Shown here: positions 14,996 to 25,306 of the stretch, one piece after another
Layout: the number at the start of each line of letters is the position of its first letter
Position numbering within the stretch: position 1 is the stretch's first letter
Source of the DNA: Phycisphaerales bacterium
Lineage (GTDB): Bacteria > Planctomycetota > Phycisphaerae > Phycisphaerales > UBA1924
Length of the DNA: 40,485 nt
Assembly: GCA_022843045.1 (NCBI GenBank)
Contig: JALHOJ010000038.1
Location: 1 to 40,485 of the forward strand
Direction of reading: 5' to 3'
The notes under the pieces: model-generated
Databases searched by the model: none
What the model saw: the letters and a program-made list of their open reading frames with translations, nothing else
What the model was told of the DNA's origin: nothing
Position numbers and translations under genes: made by a program

Positions 14996-16855
14996 TCACC
15001 CGATCGTGGTCAGTAGTTGCTTTGGGATCCAGTACTCTTTCAATGGATGAGACACAACACCCAGGCTCGTCGACTCAAAGGTGGCAACGCGACGCGGAAC
15101 ACAAACCCAGGCTACGCCATGAGACACTCGTTCTGTGCCTGAAGCCCAAGGACATAAATCAGCCAGCGCTTCGCGGAGCGCAAGGGCCGCACCAGGAACT
15201 TGCATTAAGGTGATTGCCGAAGCGACGATTGCCGCTTGGCGTGACCCTTGATCAACATCACCAGCCTCATCATCTCGCGTGGAATGACATCTGGAGAGCA
15301 TGCAGAGGACACCGATACCTGCACAGACGTCGCCGCGAATTCTTGCGTTCTCCTCCACTAGCCTAGTGACAAATCGACTCCAGAAGTCACGGTGTCGTCG
15401 GATGTCCGAATTGGCTGGAAGTCCCGTTCGTGAGAAAACGCTGTTACAGAAGCAGAAGAGAAAGCCATCAGGGTCGTGCGACAGAATCACTGCGATGGCG
15501 CATGAGTCCGGCATGTTTGCCAAGAAGTGAGACTCAGTGGAAACAACTGGAATGCCAGAGAGATGCTCCGCGCATAGATACTCTTGAATCGTCTTGTGAT
15601 AGTACTCGTACTTGTCGAAACCGACGGTGCAAACTATACCTGTGTGTGCCTCTAGGTCGCTCAAAACGGAACGGTGGGATTCATGAGATAACTCAAATCG
15701 AGGTGCCACAAGTTTGAAAGCATCAGAGAAGTCCTTGGTAAGAAAAGTGACAAATACACCCTTCTTTGCCATATAGAAAGCAACTGAAGAGAGTAGCCTT
15801 CGTTTCTCATCTGGACCGAGCTGCTCGTGGGTGCCTTTTCTAACCACATTGCGCTCAAGATCCCACTCTCGGAGTCGAACGTTAACAATCTTTTCGTACA
15901 CTCGGGTGTGTTCAACCGGAAGATCTCCCTCGGCTTCGAAGATCATGCACAGATTAGTTGCATGCAGCGGTGTTTGTGCTATTCCGGCGTAGGGCTTTGA
16001 ACGTAGGCACTCTACAAATCTAGCTGCGGTTTCGTCGGAACCGAACCAATTTTTTGAAAAAAGGCTGACTTGATCGAGCGAGAAAGTAACCAGCTTGAAT
16101 ACATCACATCGCTCGATTGTAGTGTTATAGGCACCTTGCCTGCAGGTCACTAAAATTGTTCCGGACGTGCAGCGAGCAGTCAGCCTCGAAAGTTCTCCGC
16201 AAATCGTCGCATTTGTACCAGATGGGAGTTCGTCTAGGCCGTCAAGAAACACGGCAACATGTCCGCCGTTCAGATGGTCGACGAGAACTTGCTCACGAAT
16301 GCTCCGTCGCAGCCGCTCCGCTTCAGCAGGTCGATCCACTCCTGAAATCTCGACTACAACGCCAATTGACCGAAGCAAAGCCTCTGTGATTGATTCCGAG
16401 GGCTCAATCTCACGCAGTCGAATGAGGAGTGGGAATCCAAAGCGATCATCAGAGGAATCGGGACTGCGCAACAGTCTCTGGCACAAATAACGAACCGTCG
16501 TCGATTTGCCCGCCCCGGGGAGTCCTAGCAGTACCGCCGGACAACCTTGTTTCAACAACTGCTCGGGAGGTACCGGTTCCGATTCCGCGAAGCCGGTGGC
16601 CGCATTGCTGCGCATACATGATAGACGAATATACAATGACTCAAGCGAATGCGGCTGGTCCGCGTCTTTCATCGTGATCTCAGATGAAAGTGTTGCAATC
16701 ATTTGTAGGTGATCGGACAGAGCAGATTCTGATCTGGAGCTATCGATCATTACCGAGAAGGAGTGCTTGTCTCGCTTTGACGCGGTGTCAATAAACTCTT
16801 TCGCGAGTTTTGTACCGGCGGCGAGAGCTTGGAGAGCAGCGACGTATTCGGTCAC
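14996..16855 (-). CDS. NACHT-domain STAND NTPase (possible antiphage defence protein)
   Basis: A 619-residue protein. A helical N-terminal part of about 100 residues precedes the NTPase: Walker A GLPGAGKST at about 111-119, Walker B VAVFLDGLDEL at about 201-211 and a sensor-like GTILVTCR at about 232-239. A winged-helix-like TPLHATNLCMIF region follows, and then the typical NACHT HKTIQEYLCAEHL at about 420-432. The last 190 residues show no leucine-rich or TPR repeats. Bacterial NACHT proteins include antiphage NLR-like defence proteins; this role is inferred from family. I chose GTG 16855 because AGGGAGG lies nine bases upstream; the frame extends to GTG 16891 without such a site. G+C is visibly lower than in all neighbours, a sign of transfer. 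It begins 49 bases after the displaced icd fragment. Confidence 0.85.
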   Translation of the reverse strand: MTEYVAALQALAAGTKLAKEFIDTASKRDKHSFSVMIDSSRSESALSDHLQMIATLSSEITMKDADQPHSLESLYIRLSCMRSNAATGFAESEPVPPEQLLKQGCPAVLLGLPGAGKSTTVRYLCQRLLRSPDSSDDRFGFPLLIRLREIEPSESITEALLRSIGVVVEISGVDRPAEAERLRRSIREQVLVDHLNGGHVAVFLDGLDELPSGTNATICGELSRLTARCTSGTILVTCRQGAYNTTIERCDVFKLVTFSLDQVSLFSKNWFGSDETAARFVECLRSKPYAGIAQTPLHATNLCMIFEAEGDLPVEHTRVYEKIVNVRLREWDLERNVVRKGTHEQLGPDEKRRLLSSVAFYMAKKGVFVTFLTKDFSDAFKLVAPRFELSHESHRSVLSDLEAHTGIVCTVGFDKYEYYHKTIQEYLCAEHLSGIPVVSTESHFLANMPDSCAIAVILSHDPDGFLFCFCNSVFSRTGLPANSDIRRHRDFWSRFVTRLVEENARIRGDVCAGIGVLCMLSRCHSTRDDEAGDVDQGSRQAAIVASAITLMQVPGAALALREALADLCPWASGTERVSHGVAWVCVPRRVATFESTSLGVVSHPLKEYWIPKQLLTTIG

Positions 16856-16904
16856 GGTACATGGCCTCCCTATGCAACGACAGAGATTCACAATCCAGAA
16901 GGAA

Positions 16905-17065
16905 CTACATCCAAGATATCACCGCATCCGCAAACTCGCTGCACTTGACCTTCTTGACGGTTGTATCCCCCTCCGCCTTAATCAACCGCTCAAAGCCATA
17001 CGTACCCGTCTTCGCCGAGATCGCCCCGTCCATCCCTTCATGATCCGTTCCGCCGCGTCGGTCCA
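16905..17065 (-). pseudogene. Displaced 3' end of an icd gene (last 53 codons plus stop)
   Basis: On the minus strand this 161-bp stretch reads [11 protein letters not shown], then after a one-base deletion [22 protein letters not shown] and on to [10 protein letters not shown] with a TAG stop. The intact icd at 20161-20322 reads [19 protein letters not shown]...[10 protein letters not shown]. The two are in direct orientation and match over exactly 53 codons plus stop less one base; similarity ends at both sides. Several amino-acid changes look conservative, as if the two copies came from different but related alleles. It has no start and cannot make a protein of its own. Confidence 0.88.
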
Positions 17066-17083
17066 AGTCTAGTCGTCGTTCCC

Positions 17084-19663
17084 TTACCTCCGAATCTGCG
17101 ACACGATCGAAGTGTCGGTGATCTTGTCATCCGCCGCGAGCATGAACGCCTTGCTCAGGATGATCGACAGCACGCGATCGCCCTCAAACGGCAACGCAAT
17201 CCCTCCCGAATGCTGCTCGTCTCGAGAACTGGGCACGATGCACAGGTACTGATCGTTGGGCTCCATCAGGATGTTTCCCGACCCCAGGTGGATCTTGTAC
17301 GTCCGCAGCTTGCCTCGCACCGTCAGGAACTTGTCGCCCAAGTCGCACGCGCCCGCGATCTTGAGCCGCGGCACAAGGCGTGACAGCAGGTCGCGGCGCG
17401 ACTGGGCGCTGCCCGAGAGGTCGCCAAAGCCGTACTGCCACCAGTAGTCGCGATACCGGTTCTCCGGCCCTCCGTCCTGCCAGTTGGGGTTGTTCGCGAC
17501 CGAGCAGACGCCCACAAAGAGATCCACGTCGCGCATGATCTCAGAGAAGACCAGCGGCGGAATCGTGTCGAGCAGCAGCGGCTCATCGACGGCGGGGTCG
17601 ACACCCTGCGCCGTGGCACCCCGTCGTTGAGTGACATACCCGCCCCCGCCCGCGTGCGCAGACGCCTGGAGTGCGTTGACGCGATAGAACCGCACCTGAT
17701 CTGTGACGAGGTACAAGTACGCGCCGGCTTCGTTGGTGTCGCTGCCCCATTCTTCGCCCGCACCCTCGACCCAGTACTCCGCACGCAAACCCCAACGATC
17801 AAGCTTGCGAAGCGGAGGCTCATACTCCGCGTCCACCAGCAAGCGCAGCTTGTTCCGCCAGCCCCGCAGCGCGGCCAGCGCATGAAACTGGTGCTGCTTG
17901 ATGACGTGGGCCGCGTACCGATTCGAGTACGTCGAAGTCCGCCGCTCCGCATCGGTCAGCAGGTACACCTCGCGGTGCGCCTGTTTGAACGGCTGCTTGA
18001 TCTGGCGATCCTCGAAGAAGCGTCGCCACTCGAGCACCTCGTCCTGCGTCGAGCCGATGGGATGCCACATGCGAACGACCGCCGACGCTGCGTTGATCTC
18101 GACCGCCTCGCCGCGAGCGTTGACGAGCGAGCCCTCAAGCCACGTCACGCTCCGCCACGGTGCGTTCTTCTCTTCGGGGCAGTCGCAGATGCTCCAGATG
18201 AGCTTGCGGGCCAGGACACCGATCAGCGGATGATCAAGATATCGCTCGCGCCAGACGCCAAATGCCCACGACTTGTCATCGAGGAACATTGCATCGATGC
18301 GGTCCTTCTGCGCAGGCAGCATCGATGCGATGTCCTTCATCGCGAGCTTGAGGTCCTTGAGCTCCTCCGCGTGCGACGCCTTGACCGCGGCAGGCACCGA
18401 CTTGACGAGCTTGCCGTCTTTGCGGACGAAAATCAGTTCCGTATCGCCCACGCCGCGGATGCTGAGTCGTGCCGTGAAGTCGCCCATCGGCTCTTCAAGC
18501 ACGCCAACATCCGTGAGCCCGTAGCTTGGCACCGCAAGTTCCTCGATCTCCTCGCGAGGCAACCCCTCCCGCGCCGCGGCAGCGTTCAACGCCTTGTCGA
18601 TCGCCTTCTGCGCGGGGATGAACTTCACCTTGACCTTGAGCATCGCGAGTTGGGCCAAAGAGTCCTGCCCCGGGATGTTGCCCAACGCCGCGATGCACGC
18701 CGAGCCAAGTTTGATGGCGCGGGGGCCTTTGCCAGGGATCTTCTTGTACGCGGAAAGAGTCAGAAGGCCCAGCGTGCGCGCGAGTGAGGCTTCGCCGAGA
18801 TGCCCGATGATCCACGCGAATGCCTTCAGAATCTCCACATGCGCCGGACTGATCTCCATCTCATGCGGATGATCCCATTGATGCTGCGCTGGCCGAAGCT
18901 CGGGGCGCGGTCGGTCCACCAGCGGGAGCCACGCCTGCATCGCGGCAACGAACGCGGGTCTCCCGATCGCAGTCATGTGCGGATTGACGGATGTGAAGAA
19001 CTTGGTGGTGGCACTCGCGCCGCTGGCCCGGCACAGTGCGAGAAGTTGGTGCCATTCCTGTTGGCGGGGTTGGTCGAACGTCGCGATCTCGGCAATAGCC
19101 TTGTCGGCCCAGACCTCGCCAGCATCCAGAGTCGGTACGGATTCGCCTAGCAAGACAAGCAACTTCGCCAGTTGTCGCTCCTCGCGACCCAGCTCTCGAA
19201 GCGACTGGACCTGAAGCCGAAGAACCTTGTCCACTGCTTCGCTCTTCTCAACGGCATCGGGCGAGAGCTCAACTTGCTCGATCAGCGCCTTGACCATGTG
19301 GCCGGTGTAATCGGCATAGTCCGGCGCGAGCAGCAGTGTCTTTGCCACCCAGTCCAGCGTGGAAAGCGGCATGGCCACCTTGGGAATCAAGCCCTCGACG
19401 AACGCAGCCCGAGCGACGCACCATGATCGCTTTTCTTCCGCGTTCCAACCCATGTCGGGTTCACGCAACTTGCGAAGTCGCCTCGCTTCGACTTCCAACT
19501 TCTCCGTCAAGAACACCAGCAACGCCATGCGTTCGATCTGCCCCATCGCCGCAATGTCCGGCCACGCAGGCGTGGACCGAATCTCGGAGGGGGTGTACCA
19601 AACGCCGACTGGTGCCTGTGCCTCAAGCTCCCGAAGCCAACGCTCGCAGTCCGACTTGTTCAT
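17084..19663 (-). CDS. DUF4132 domain protein (MolR/YehI-like), function unknown
   Basis: An 859-residue protein. The N-terminal half is helical and Leu-rich with HEAT-like character. The diagnostic block starts at about residue 555: [19 protein letters not shown], followed by [26 protein letters not shown], and FYRVNAL. These are the conserved features of DUF4132, the family of E. coli YehI and MolR. A C-terminal domain (about 775-855) has [23 protein letters not shown] and [15 protein letters not shown], a tail usual for DUF4132 proteins. No signal peptide or membrane segment is seen. Its biochemical function is not known to me. It starts three bases after the stop of the Gly-Gly-tailed gene, with GGGGGGGTGAGGG before the ATG, so the pair form an operon. 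The stop lies 18 bases from the icd fragment. G+C is host-like. Confidence 0.82.
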   Translation of the reverse strand: MNKSDCERWLRELEAQAPVGVWYTPSEIRSTPAWPDIAAMGQIERMALLVFLTEKLEVEARRLRKLREPDMGWNAEEKRSWCVARAAFVEGLIPKVAMPLSTLDWVAKTLLLAPDYADYTGHMVKALIEQVELSPDAVEKSEAVDKVLRLQVQSLRELGREERQLAKLLVLLGESVPTLDAGEVWADKAIAEIATFDQPRQQEWHQLLALCRASGASATTKFFTSVNPHMTAIGRPAFVAAMQAWLPLVDRPRPELRPAQHQWDHPHEMEISPAHVEILKAFAWIIGHLGEASLARTLGLLTLSAYKKIPGKGPRAIKLGSACIAALGNIPGQDSLAQLAMLKVKVKFIPAQKAIDKALNAAAAREGLPREEIEELAVPSYGLTDVGVLEEPMGDFTARLSIRGVGDTELIFVRKDGKLVKSVPAAVKASHAEELKDLKLAMKDIASMLPAQKDRIDAMFLDDKSWAFGVWRERYLDHPLIGVLARKLIWSICDCPEEKNAPWRSVTWLEGSLVNARGEAVEINAASAVVRMWHPIGSTQDEVLEWRRFFEDRQIKQPFKQAHREVYLLTDAERRTSTYSNRYAAHVIKQHQFHALAALRGWRNKLRLLVDAEYEPPLRKLDRWGLRAEYWVEGAGEEWGSDTNEAGAYLYLVTDQVRFYRVNALQASAHAGGGGYVTQRRGATAQGVDPAVDEPLLLDTIPPLVFSEIMRDVDLFVGVCSVANNPNWQDGGPENRYRDYWWQYGFGDLSGSAQSRRDLLSRLVPRLKIAGACDLGDKFLTVRGKLRTYKIHLGSGNILMEPNDQYLCIVPSSRDEQHSGGIALPFEGDRVLSIILSKAFMLAADDKITDTSIVSQIRR

Positions 19664-19666
19664 CCC

Positions 19667-20071
19667 TCACCCCCCCACAAGCAAAACCAACCTCAAAAAC
19701 GTCACCTCCACCCCACGCGTCAGCGTGATCGTCTCCTCGAGCGATTCGGTCTGATGGTCGCCCACCAACACGAGAATCCGATTCCGCTCATACGCCTTGC
19801 ACGCTTCCTCGAACTGCTGCTTCCAGTCAATCGCACGCTTCGCCCGCGGCCGGACGCCATTGAGAACCTTCTCCGCATCAGTCGGTTGCACCAGCCCGCG
19901 AAACGTCGCGCCCGGATCGGTGCTCCGCCGGTTGTAATCATCTACTTCCTGATACACCCGCTCACGAATCAGTTCGCGAACGGTGATCTGCTCCACCGGA
20001 AACGTGAGTTCGATCGCATCCGAGCGGTCACCAGCGGTCGTTTCGTCGCGCACAAGCACTTGAAATGGCAC
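19667..20071 (-). CDS. Beta-grasp (MoaD/ThiS/ubiquitin-like) protein with C-terminal Gly-Gly, paired with DUF4132
   Basis: A 134-residue protein. I place the start at GTG 20071 (VPFQVLVRDETT), with AAAGGGGG upstream; the frame extends to 20200 but would overlap the end of icd. The first 45 residues read like the opening of a beta-grasp fold: strand (FQVLVRDE), strand (AIELTFPVEQ), then ITVRELIRERVYQEV, matching the 'TVreLl' helix of MoaD/ThiS. A helical insert follows (about 50-100). The end, ILVLVGD...ITLTRGVEVTFLRLVLLVGG, closely parallels the MoaD tail in which a GDEVAF-like strand leads to a terminal Gly-Gly. In that family the Gly-Gly is adenylated by an E1-like enzyme. No E1, E2 or protease gene is nearby. 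The fold is inferred from pattern only. Confidence 0.6.
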   Translation of the reverse strand: MPFQVLVRDETTAGDRSDAIELTFPVEQITVRELIRERVYQEVDDYNRRSTDPGATFRGLVQPTDAEKVLNGVRPRAKRAIDWKQQFEEACKAYERNRILVLVGDHQTESLEETITLTRGVEVTFLRLVLLVGG

Positions 20072-20160
20072 TTTGGCCCCCTTTCTTGTGCAAAATGCTA
20101 GGTGCGTGCGAAAACGGACATCACGGGGCGATGCCGAATGCGTCACAAGTTCTGACTCGA

Positions 20161-21642
<1,482 letters not shown>

Positions 21643-22032
21643 GGGGATTTCCAAAGCGAAAAAGCGAAAAGCGAAAAACAGCAAATGAAGAGAAGACCGC
21701 GCGCCACAGCGCGCGGCGGCAAGGGTAGGGAATTGGGGAGGGCGAGGTGGGGATGCGGGATCGGCGCGCACAACAGTCGCATTCTCACGCCATCAGGCCC
21801 GGAGGGCCGCAGGGATGTAGCCACGGGTGAAGCGCAGCGCAACCCGTGGAGCATCTCTTCCGTTCAGTTCGCCCCGGCAGGGGCGAAGGACGCGGTCCTC
21901 CGCGGTGCAACTTGACTTCACCAAACGAAAGCCACGCTTGCTCTGGACGGATGCGCGAAAAAGGGGCGTCCTCTCGGACACCCCTTGAAACACCACACGC
22001 TCTCAAAGGAATCCCGCCCCGCGGGGGGCACC
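21643..22032. repeat. Intergenic region between the two isocitrate dehydrogenase genes, with hairpin repeats
   Basis: No gene is seen in these 390 bases. Just upstream of icd is a short GCGAAAAA run (21655-21680). At 21795-21910 is a compact element: CCACGGGT pairs with ACCCGTGG (21821-21828 / 21842-21849), and CGCCCC pairs with GGGGCG (21870-21885). It reads like a dispersed repeat I associate with planctomycete genomes. It may also end transcription of the upstream gene. No clear promoter is seen. Confidence 0.5.
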
Positions 22033-23526
22033 TCAATCCTCGCCCTGAGCCTTCGTGAACCCCTCCGCCCCATCAATCTCCTGCAACTTCTCAATGTGCA
22101 CCCACGGATGCTTCGCGCCGACCTTCGCCAGCACCGGCAGCAGATCCGCGTCCGACAGCGTCGCCGTCGCGCCCTTCTCCGCACCGCTCCGCAGCATGCA
22201 CCGGCAGCGATACTGATCGACGCAGTCCGTGATCGCGCCGGCGGACGGATACACCTTCGTCCCGCGGTTGCTGATCATCTTGAGCTTCAGCGCGGTGCCA
22301 TCGAGCAAACTCTCGACGCTCGGCCCCAAATCCGCCGGCTGCTGGTTGGACTGCACGAAGATGTCCACGCCCACCACCCGCTGTGTCTTCGCCTTGACGA
22401 ACGCCGGCTCGCTGCTGATCTGCGGCAACTTGATCTGGCGATAATCGCGCACGCGATACTTCTCGCTTCTGTTGCCAAGGTTCTTGATGACCTTGTCCGC
22501 GAACGCGCTCGTGCTCAGCGTGTTGGGCTTGTCATAGCCCACCACGTCGCCCGTGCCCACGCCGTCCTTCGCGCACTGCTCCAGCGTGTACAGCACGCTG
22601 TGCTCGATCGCCTGCGCCGCCTCAAACTCATCGATATACCGCAGCATCGCCACGCCGCTCATCAAGACCGCCGTGGGGTTGATGCAGTTCTTCCCTGCGT
22701 ACTTGGGCGCCGAACCGTGCACGGCTTCAAAGATCGCGACTTCATTACCCAGGTTCGCGCTGGGCGCAAAGCCCAGGCCGCCCACCAACGCGCTGGTCAG
22801 GTCGCTGATGATGTCCCCGTTCATGTTCGTCGTCACGATCACGTCAAACTGCTCGGGCTTCTTGACGAGCTGGTGGGCCGCGTTGTCGATGATCACGTGC
22901 CACGCCTGAATGTCCGGATACTCGGGCGCGATCCGCTCAAACGTCCGCTTGAGCATTCCCTCCGTCATCTTCATGATGTTCGACTTGGTCGCGCACGCGA
23001 CAGACTTGCGCCCTTCGCTGCGCGCAAACTCAAACGCCGTCCGCACGATCTTCTCGCATCCCTTCGCCGAGATCAGCTTCAGGCACTGCGCCACGCCCGC
23101 CGTCTGCATGTGCTCGATGCCGGCGTACAAGTCCTCGACGTTCTCGCGCACGACCACCAGATCGATGCCCCGCCCCGAGTAAGGCGTCTTGACGCCAGGC
23201 AGTTCACGCACCGGCCGAATGTTCGCGTACGTCTCAAACAGCTTGCGAAGCGTCACGTTTGCCGACTTCTCGCCATATCCCACAGGCGTCCCCAAGGGGC
23301 CCTTGAGCACCAGCCGCGTCTTGCGAATGCTGTCGATCGTCTCCTGCGGCACGCCGCTGGGAATGCCCCTCTTGAACACCGATTCGCCCGCGTGCTGAAT
23401 GTCAAACGCGAGCTTCACGCCCGAAGCTTCAATGATCCTGCGGGTGGCCTCGATGCACTCGGGGCCAACGCCATCTCCAGGAATCAGCGTGACGAGGGTC
23501 CGACCGTGAGCGTCCTTGACGGGCAT
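22033..23526 (-). CDS. Isocitrate dehydrogenase, Thermus-type with C-terminal extra domain
   Basis: A 497-residue member of the isocitrate/isopropylmalate dehydrogenase family. LIPGDGVGPECIEATRR opens the fold; GPLGTPVGYGEKSANVTLRK carries the substrate serine; ENVEDLYAGIEH and NAAHQLVKKPEQFDVIVT supply metal and cofactor contacts. HGSAPKYAG has Lys275-Tyr276, again an NADP-type pair. About 150 residues beyond the usual end (350-497) match the extra C-terminal domain of the Thermus thermophilus enzyme and its relatives. AAGGAG sits six bases before the ATG, a strong ribosome-binding site. It lies upstream of icd on the same strand, separated by 390 bases of repeats. Whether both enzymes serve the TCA cycle, or one has another substrate, cannot be told. 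Confidence 0.9.
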   Translation of the reverse strand: MPVKDAHGRTLVTLIPGDGVGPECIEATRRIIEASGVKLAFDIQHAGESVFKRGIPSGVPQETIDSIRKTRLVLKGPLGTPVGYGEKSANVTLRKLFETYANIRPVRELPGVKTPYSGRGIDLVVVRENVEDLYAGIEHMQTAGVAQCLKLISAKGCEKIVRTAFEFARSEGRKSVACATKSNIMKMTEGMLKRTFERIAPEYPDIQAWHVIIDNAAHQLVKKPEQFDVIVTTNMNGDIISDLTSALVGGLGFAPSANLGNEVAIFEAVHGSAPKYAGKNCINPTAVLMSGVAMLRYIDEFEAAQAIEHSVLYTLEQCAKDGVGTGDVVGYDKPNTLSTSAFADKVIKNLGNRSEKYRVRDYRQIKLPQISSEPAFVKAKTQRVVGVDIFVQSNQQPADLGPSVESLLDGTALKLKMISNRGTKVYPSAGAITDCVDQYRCRCMLRSGAEKGATATLSDADLLPVLAKVGAKHPWVHIEKLQEIDGAEGFTKAQGED

Positions 23527-23730
23527 GCGTATCTCCTTATGCGAATTGCTAACGCAATCTTGATGGAGATGCTACCCGAAAGCACTTGCGGAGGTGGTTG
23601 GCTGATTTTGATTTTCAGCAATTACGGCAGCGCACGACGCCCATATGCCCGCCCACACCGGGTGTGTTCGTGGAAAACGTGTTGCTAGCCATGGCACGCG
23701 CGAGCAAACCCGTCACTGCACCAGGCCCAC

Positions 23731-24939
23731 TCAGGGAAGCAAGTCGTGCTTGATCACGCTCATCGCGGGGATCGGCGGATACTTCACCTTCAGCCGGAAC
23801 CCGCGGAATGCCCACGGATCCTGGCCCGCGCCTTCCGCAACCTTCGTCACGATCTCCGTGTAGTTCGCGACATCGGGCGTCAGTTGCCCCGCGTCAATCT
23901 CCTGCAGTTCCGTCGGCACGGGCAGCACCTGCGCCGGCACGTCCGTCGCCGGATACTGAGGTCCGCCCGGCATCAGCCCATAGATCGTCGCCGATGGCTT
24001 GTGGGCAAACGTCAGGTCCTTGTGCACGAAGAAGTCGTGGATGAACAACTCAACTGGCGTGCTGAGTATCGCGGCATGCTCGCCTTGTTCGCCAGGCTGA
24101 GACGCGCGCATAGGTGCGTTCGCCCGATGCACCCACCCCAGCAGCACATCCGCCGCCGCGGCGTTGCCCACCGGCCCCGCATCAATCATCAGTCTCGTCC
24201 GCATGTCCCCGTCCCGCACCGTGCGCATCGGTGGCAAGGGCTTGGAGCAGAAGTCCGTCAGCAACGGCACTTCGGGAGTGCCGCCCAGCGCTTTGATCGG
24301 GTTCAGCGGCTCGAGCTCGGACGCGTTCCACTGATAGAGCGACGCTGCCGTCCACGGAATATCGCTGCGAAGCCGCCGAAACGACACAAATCCGCACACG
24401 GTGATCAAGTCGACGGCCCCCTCCGTCGCCGAAGGCATCAGCCATCGCAGCGCCAGGTGCACCTTCGCCGAGACGCCCCAGATCGCGCTGTTGGCAAGGA
24501 ACCCGTCCTTGCGAAACTGTTCGAGCTTCTTCGCGTTCGCCGACGCACGCGCGGGCGGCGTGGTCACCATGATCTCCATCACGTCCCGGTCGCCCGCATG
24601 ATCTTCGACAAACTGCTCAAAGCCCTCGATCGCAGCGCGAAGCTCGGCCATCGCCTCGCGAGGAGCCCCCGCCTTGTTCATCGCCTTCTCAAAGAGCAGC
24701 AATCCAGGCAGTCGCGGCGCGTGCACCACGCTGGCCAGCGCATCCTCTTCAAGCACAAGCCGAGACAACTTCCATGCAAGCGTCTTGTCGAGCCCGAAGT
24801 TCCGGCTGATCTCCTGCGGCTCATCAAGCTGCGCACCCACCGCCCGCAGCGCGCCCGCCACGGCTTTGCGAAGCGTCCGCACTTTGGCCTGACCTTCGTC
24901 ATGAAACGTCGAGCGCGGGTTGCTGGCGGCTTGGGTCAT
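23731..24939 (-). CDS. Uncharacterised 402-residue protein
   Basis: A soluble protein with no signal peptide. The N-terminal 70 residues (KVRTLRKAVAGALRAVGAQ, then EISRNFGLDKTLAWKLSRLV) look like a helix-turn-helix, with DKTLAWKLSRLV as a possible recognition helix. The middle includes VMEIMVTTPPARASANAKKLEQFRKDGFLANSA, and the C-terminal half is rich in beta strands and Pro. I do not recognise a named domain. If the helical start does bind DNA, the rest could be a ligand-binding or dimerisation part. It starts at ATG 24939 with GAGG nearby and lies 204 bases upstream of the Thermus-type isocitrate dehydrogenase on the same strand, possibly in one transcript. It diverges from the dockerin-tailed gene. 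Confidence 0.7.
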   Translation of the reverse strand: MTQAASNPRSTFHDEGQAKVRTLRKAVAGALRAVGAQLDEPQEISRNFGLDKTLAWKLSRLVLEEDALASVVHAPRLPGLLLFEKAMNKAGAPREAMAELRAAIEGFEQFVEDHAGDRDVMEIMVTTPPARASANAKKLEQFRKDGFLANSAIWGVSAKVHLALRWLMPSATEGAVDLITVCGFVSFRRLRSDIPWTAASLYQWNASELEPLNPIKALGGTPEVPLLTDFCSKPLPPMRTVRDGDMRTRLMIDAGPVGNAAAADVLLGWVHRANAPMRASQPGEQGEHAAILSTPVELFIHDFFVHKDLTFAHKPSATIYGLMPGGPQYPATDVPAQVLPVPTELQEIDAGQLTPDVANYTEIVTKVAEGAGQDPWAFRGFRLKVKYPPIPAMSVIKHDLLP

Positions 24940-25306
24940 GTGAATTGCCTCGACGAACTTCTATGTGTCGATGCCCGATTCAGGGGATGCCAGATAGGTG
25001 TGGCGATTATCCCATTCTCGGCAAAGTCGGTGGTTGTACGTAGAAGCGGTACTTCTAGATGGACAGTATACCGAAACTGATGGGAAGCTGAAAGAAAATA
25101 GAGGAAAATTCTGTGGAGAAAACTCTGGAATCTTCTTGCGAGTCCGCAAAGCCCGTGGTAGCATCTTCCGAACCTTCCCTAGAGGAAGCCCCGCAGCGTG
25201 TGAAAAGTGGCTCCGGCCACCTTGCAGCAGTCAGCTCGGCGTCGTGTGCACAGGCTGTGCGGTGCACGTTCAAGATCAGTGGTCTATCTGCATGAGGAGC
25301 GTTGGA
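24940..25306. other. Divergent intergenic region, AT-rich part before the dockerin-tailed gene
   Basis: No gene is seen. The stretch 25060-25135 is much more A+T-rich than the surroundings and likely holds promoter elements for the secreted protein. A small inverted repeat AGAAG/CTTCT lies at about 25041-25055. No clear -35/-10 pair with correct spacing was found. The frame that runs into the gene from 24998 has no family-like sequence before the signal peptide. Confidence 0.5.

Noticed and set aside
16856..16891. Longer start for the NACHT gene at GTG 16891
   Set aside because: AGGGAGG is placed correctly for GTG 16855 and would lie inside the longer version.
14996..20160. BREX, CBASS or restriction-modification system in the icd region
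   Set aside because: No PglZ, methylase, cyclase, nuclease or helicase motifs; only NACHT, DUF4132 and the small Gly-Gly protein are present.
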